Source: Gallionellaceae bacterium (lineage in GTDB: Bacteria > Pseudomonadota > Gammaproteobacteria > Burkholderiales > Gallionellaceae). From it: DNA of 6,906 nucleotides. The stretch is taken from assembly GCA_030690855.1 (NCBI GenBank), contig JAUYFR010000160.1:1-6906 (forward strand), read 5' to 3'. The position numbers and the translations under genes were made by a program. Below are positions 5,472 through 6,906 of this stretch, one piece after another (within the stretch, counting starts at the first letter, position 1; each line of letters begins with the position of its first letter). The notes beneath the pieces are model-generated. The model was not told the DNA's origin. It saw nothing but the letters and a program-made list of their open reading frames with translations, and ran no database searches.

Positions 5472-5927
5472 ATGATTTTTTCTTCGCTTTCTCAAGCCAA
5501 ACGTTACGCTGGACTGCACCCGCTTTTTTCGCAAGCATTTGATTATATTGAGAATAATGATTTGTTTAATATGCCGCCGGGGCGATACAACATCATAGGT
5601 GAGGATTTAATTGCCATCGTCGAACATGTGTCAGGCAAAACACGAGAGATGGCACGGTTAGAAGCACATCGTCGTTATATTGATATTCAATTGGTGCTAG
5701 ATGGCATTGATGAAATGGGCTGGAAGCCGCTAGCCGATTGCCACAACCCCGTGAGCGAGCACAGCGAAGAAAAAGACATTCGTTTCTTTACCGATGCACC
5801 AGTGTCGTGGATTGCCACGCCGCCAGATCATTTCTGCATCTTCTTTCCAGAAGACGCGCACGCGCCTTTAGTGAGTACAGGGCAAGTGCGCAAAGTGATT
5901 TTCAAGGTGGCGGTCAATCCAGCGTAG
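5472..5927 (+). CDS. YhcH/YjgK/YiaL family protein (DUF386, cupin-like, possible sugar anomerase)
   Basis: This 151-residue protein starts two bases after the cytochrome stop. No clear ribosome-binding site is visible, so translational coupling is likely. Family motifs are PPGRYNIIGEDLIAIVE (35-51), EAHRRYIDIQLVLDGIDEMGW (from 64, with Glu64 and His66), FCIFFPEDAHAP with His130, and RKVIFKV (140-146). The Glu/His residues correspond to the metal site of this cupin-fold family. Members include EbgC and E. coli YhcH (NanQ), an N-acetylneuraminate anomerase. No sugar transport or catabolic genes are in the window, so the substrate cannot be named. It is apparently the last gene of the operon, but no convincing terminator follows. 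Confidence 0.92.
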   Translation: MIFSSLSQAKRYAGLHPLFSQAFDYIENNDLFNMPPGRYNIIGEDLIAIVEHVSGKTREMARLEAHRRYIDIQLVLDGIDEMGWKPLADCHNPVSEHSEEKDIRFFTDAPVSWIATPPDHFCIFFPEDAHAPLVSTGQVRKVIFKVAVNPA

Positions 5928-6012
5928 TCTAGTTTTCTCCGTGTATGAACCTAGCCTATTAATGCCGCGTTTATTTCACTGACTATAAAAAATATCTAGG
6001 CCTTCAAGCCCC

Positions 6013-6040
6013 TTTGCGACTCAGCTCATTGGGCTACAAT
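6013..6040 (+). promoter_or_regulatory. Candidate sigma-70 promoter for the caspase-like gene
   Basis: TTTGCG/TTGCGA (6013-6019) and TACAAT (6035-6040, one mismatch to TATAAT) are 15-16 bases apart and predict a transcript start near 6047. That is about 23 bases before the first ATG of the caspase frame. The rest of 5928-6069 is AT-rich with no gene and no strong hairpin. Confidence 0.5.
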
Positions 6041-6069
6041 CTTGCGCATTCAAAACCGTGGAAACAATC

Positions 6070-6906
6070 ATGCGCACCTTAAACTCAGTCCGTCATACTG
6101 GCGCAGGCCGGTATCCAGTGTCTTCATTAAAAAGGCTGTTAGCGCTGCCCATGCTTCGCACGAATTTTTTAACAAACTGGATACCGGCCTACGCCGGCAT
6201 GACGATGGGGAGAGCAGAGTCGGCTCCTCCCCTGTTATGGGGAGGCTGGGAGGGGTTAGCGCTCGCCTTGCTCGCCGCCCTTTTACTCAGCCCCGTCACC
6301 GCCCAAGCCGCCGACACCCGCGCGCTTAAAATTATCGCCACCGATTCGGCGACCAAACAAACCGGTGAAGTCGGCCTCTACAATAAAAGTTATGCCGTCA
6401 TCATCGGCATTGACCAATACGCCAACCTGCCTGCGGATAAACAACTCACCTATGCTGTAAAAGATGCCAAAGGTGTCGCAGACGTCCTCAAGCGCCAGTA
6501 CAAATTCGACAAGATCATCACCCTCTACAACAAAGACGCCACGCGTAAAAGCATTACCAAGTTGCTCGAAGTGGAGCTACCCAAACAACTTGGCGAACAA
6601 GATGCGCTATTTATTTTCTGGGCGGGACACGGTAATCAGCAAAGCTCGCGCGAAGGCGATATTGGTTATCTCATTCCCTACGATGGCGACCCCGACGACA
6701 TCACCGCCAACATCACCATGACGGAAATCCGCGACACCATTTCTAAAGTCATTCCCGCCAAGCACATTTTCTATGTCATGGATGCTTGTTACTCGGGCCT
6801 ACTCGCCGACACTCGCTCGGTGGACAGAGTACCCCGCCGTGACCTTGCCTATCTGCAAGACATGACTAAAGAGCGTGTGCGCCAAGTGCTGACAGCGGGC
6901 GGTAAA
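6070..6906 (+). CDS. Exported caspase-like protease (peptidase C14), 3' end outside the window
   Basis: The frame is open from the ATG at 6070 to the window end, 279 codons, with no stop. Counting from that ATG, residues 107-260 form a caspase p20-type domain: YAVIIGIDQYANLP (108-121), LTYAVKDAKGVADVLKRQY (126-144), the catalytic His187 in FWAGHGNQ, GYLIPYDGD (199-207), and the catalytic Cys240 in YVMDACYSG. A hydrophobic core LALALLAALLLSPVTAQA (63-80) looks like a signal peptide ending at an AxA-type cleavage site, so the mature protein is probably periplasmic or membrane-exposed. Residues ~8-61 are largely translated palindromic repeats (6091-6204, 6222-6257), so the true start is uncertain: 6070 (weak TGGAA upstream, promoter close by), 6199 or 6205. 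Codons favour C-ending triplets more than the operon upstream does. Bacterial caspases of this type cleave after basic residues and have varied or unknown roles. Any C-terminal domains are not visible. Confidence 0.88.
   Translation, partial: MRTLNSVRHTGAGRYPVSSLKRLLALPMLRTNFLTNWIPAYAGMTMGRAESAPPLLWGGWEGLALALLAALLLSPVTAQAADTRALKIIATDSATKQTGEVGLYNKSYAVIIGIDQYANLPADKQLTYAVKDAKGVADVLKRQYKFDKIITLYNKDATRKSITKLLEVELPKQLGEQDALFIFWAGHGNQQSSREGDIGYLIPYDGDPDDITANITMTEIRDTISKVIPAKHIFYVMDACYSGLLADTRSVDRVPRRDLAYLQDMTKERVRQVLTAGGK
6091..6204. repeat. 114-bp palindromic repeat (MITE/REP-like) inside the caspase frame
   Basis: The arms 6091-6119 and 6176-6204 are 29-base inverted repeats with three mismatches. 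They share CGTCAT at the outer ends and GGCCGGTATCCAGT inside. An inner pair, TTAAAAA (6127-6133) with TTTTTAA (6166-6172), extends the fold. The arm sequence resembles a palindrome family scattered in beta- and gammaproteobacterial genomes, whose usual translation includes WIPAYAGMT, as here. The unit is 114 bp, exactly 38 codons, has no stop in the caspase frame, and carries no transposase. No clear target-site duplication is seen. Confidence 0.85.
6222..6257. repeat. Second short palindromic repeat, CCTCCCC/GGGGAGG type
   Basis: CCTCCCC (6226-6232) and GGGGAGG (6239-6245) form a perfect 7-bp stem around TGTTAT, followed by CTGGGAGGGG (6246-6255). This resembles another dispersed proteobacterial repeat type, often seen translated as PPLLWGGWEG, as here at residues ~53-62. 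It lies 17 bases after the larger palindrome and directly before the signal-peptide core. The repeat family is recalled from memory and is less certain than that of the larger element. Confidence 0.65.

Noticed and set aside
5928..6012. Intrinsic terminator after the YhcH-family gene
   Set aside because: Only CCTAG/CTAGG, about 45 bases apart, and an A-run were found. There is no convincing stem with a T-tract.
6042..6329. 95-codon + frame over the palindromic repeats
   Set aside because: It reads the repeats in another frame (LDTGLRRHDDG, a common artefact of this repeat) and then runs into the caspase gene out of frame.
6464..6721. 85-codon + frame inside the caspase domain
   Set aside because: It is a Ser/Thr/Pro-rich shadow of the caspase reading frame, whose motifs are clear.

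Overview
The window looks like a chromosomal segment of a betaproteobacterium (inference). The reasons are an S-adenosylhomocysteine (SAH) riboswitch in front of ahcY, the gene order ahcY - small holin-like membrane protein - metF, and the protein sequences themselves. All recognised genes lie on the + strand.

Positions 1-890 are a rearranged region. Bases 1-99 show nothing I can name. Bases 100-168 are a diverged, truncated copy of the ahcY leader (48 of 60 aligned bases match 689-748). That copy breaks off inside the conserved core of the riboswitch and is joined to the last 17 codons of a HigB-type toxin. An intact HigA-type antitoxin gene (234-542) follows. Next come an 11-bp inverted repeat, a possible -10 box, a leader hairpin, the intact SAH riboswitch (741-809) and a segment able to form mutually exclusive hairpins (804-860).

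Positions 891-5927 form a tight probable operon: ahcY, a phage-holin-family membrane protein, metF, trhP (yegQ, peptidase U32 family), a cytochrome b561 and a YhcH/YjgK/YiaL protein. Gaps are 65, -4, 0, 30 and 2 bases. The first part is the activated-methyl cycle. AhcY hydrolyses SAH, the product of methyltransferases, to homocysteine and adenosine. MetF makes the 5-methyl-tetrahydrofolate used to remethylate homocysteine to methionine. The riboswitch would raise expression when SAH accumulates. TrhP starts a wobble-uridine tRNA modification whose later steps consume SAM. The last two genes have no evident link to the cycle.

Positions 5928-6906 hold a likely promoter and then a long open frame from 6070 that runs off the window end. 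It encodes a secreted or periplasmic caspase-like (C14) protease with the catalytic His and Cys motifs visible. Its first ~60 codons consist largely of two palindromic repeats of dispersed type (6091-6204 and 6222-6257). Both read through in frame and sit between the first possible start codon and the signal-peptide core. The rearranged leader/antitoxin region and this repeat-invaded caspase gene are the most unusual parts of the window.
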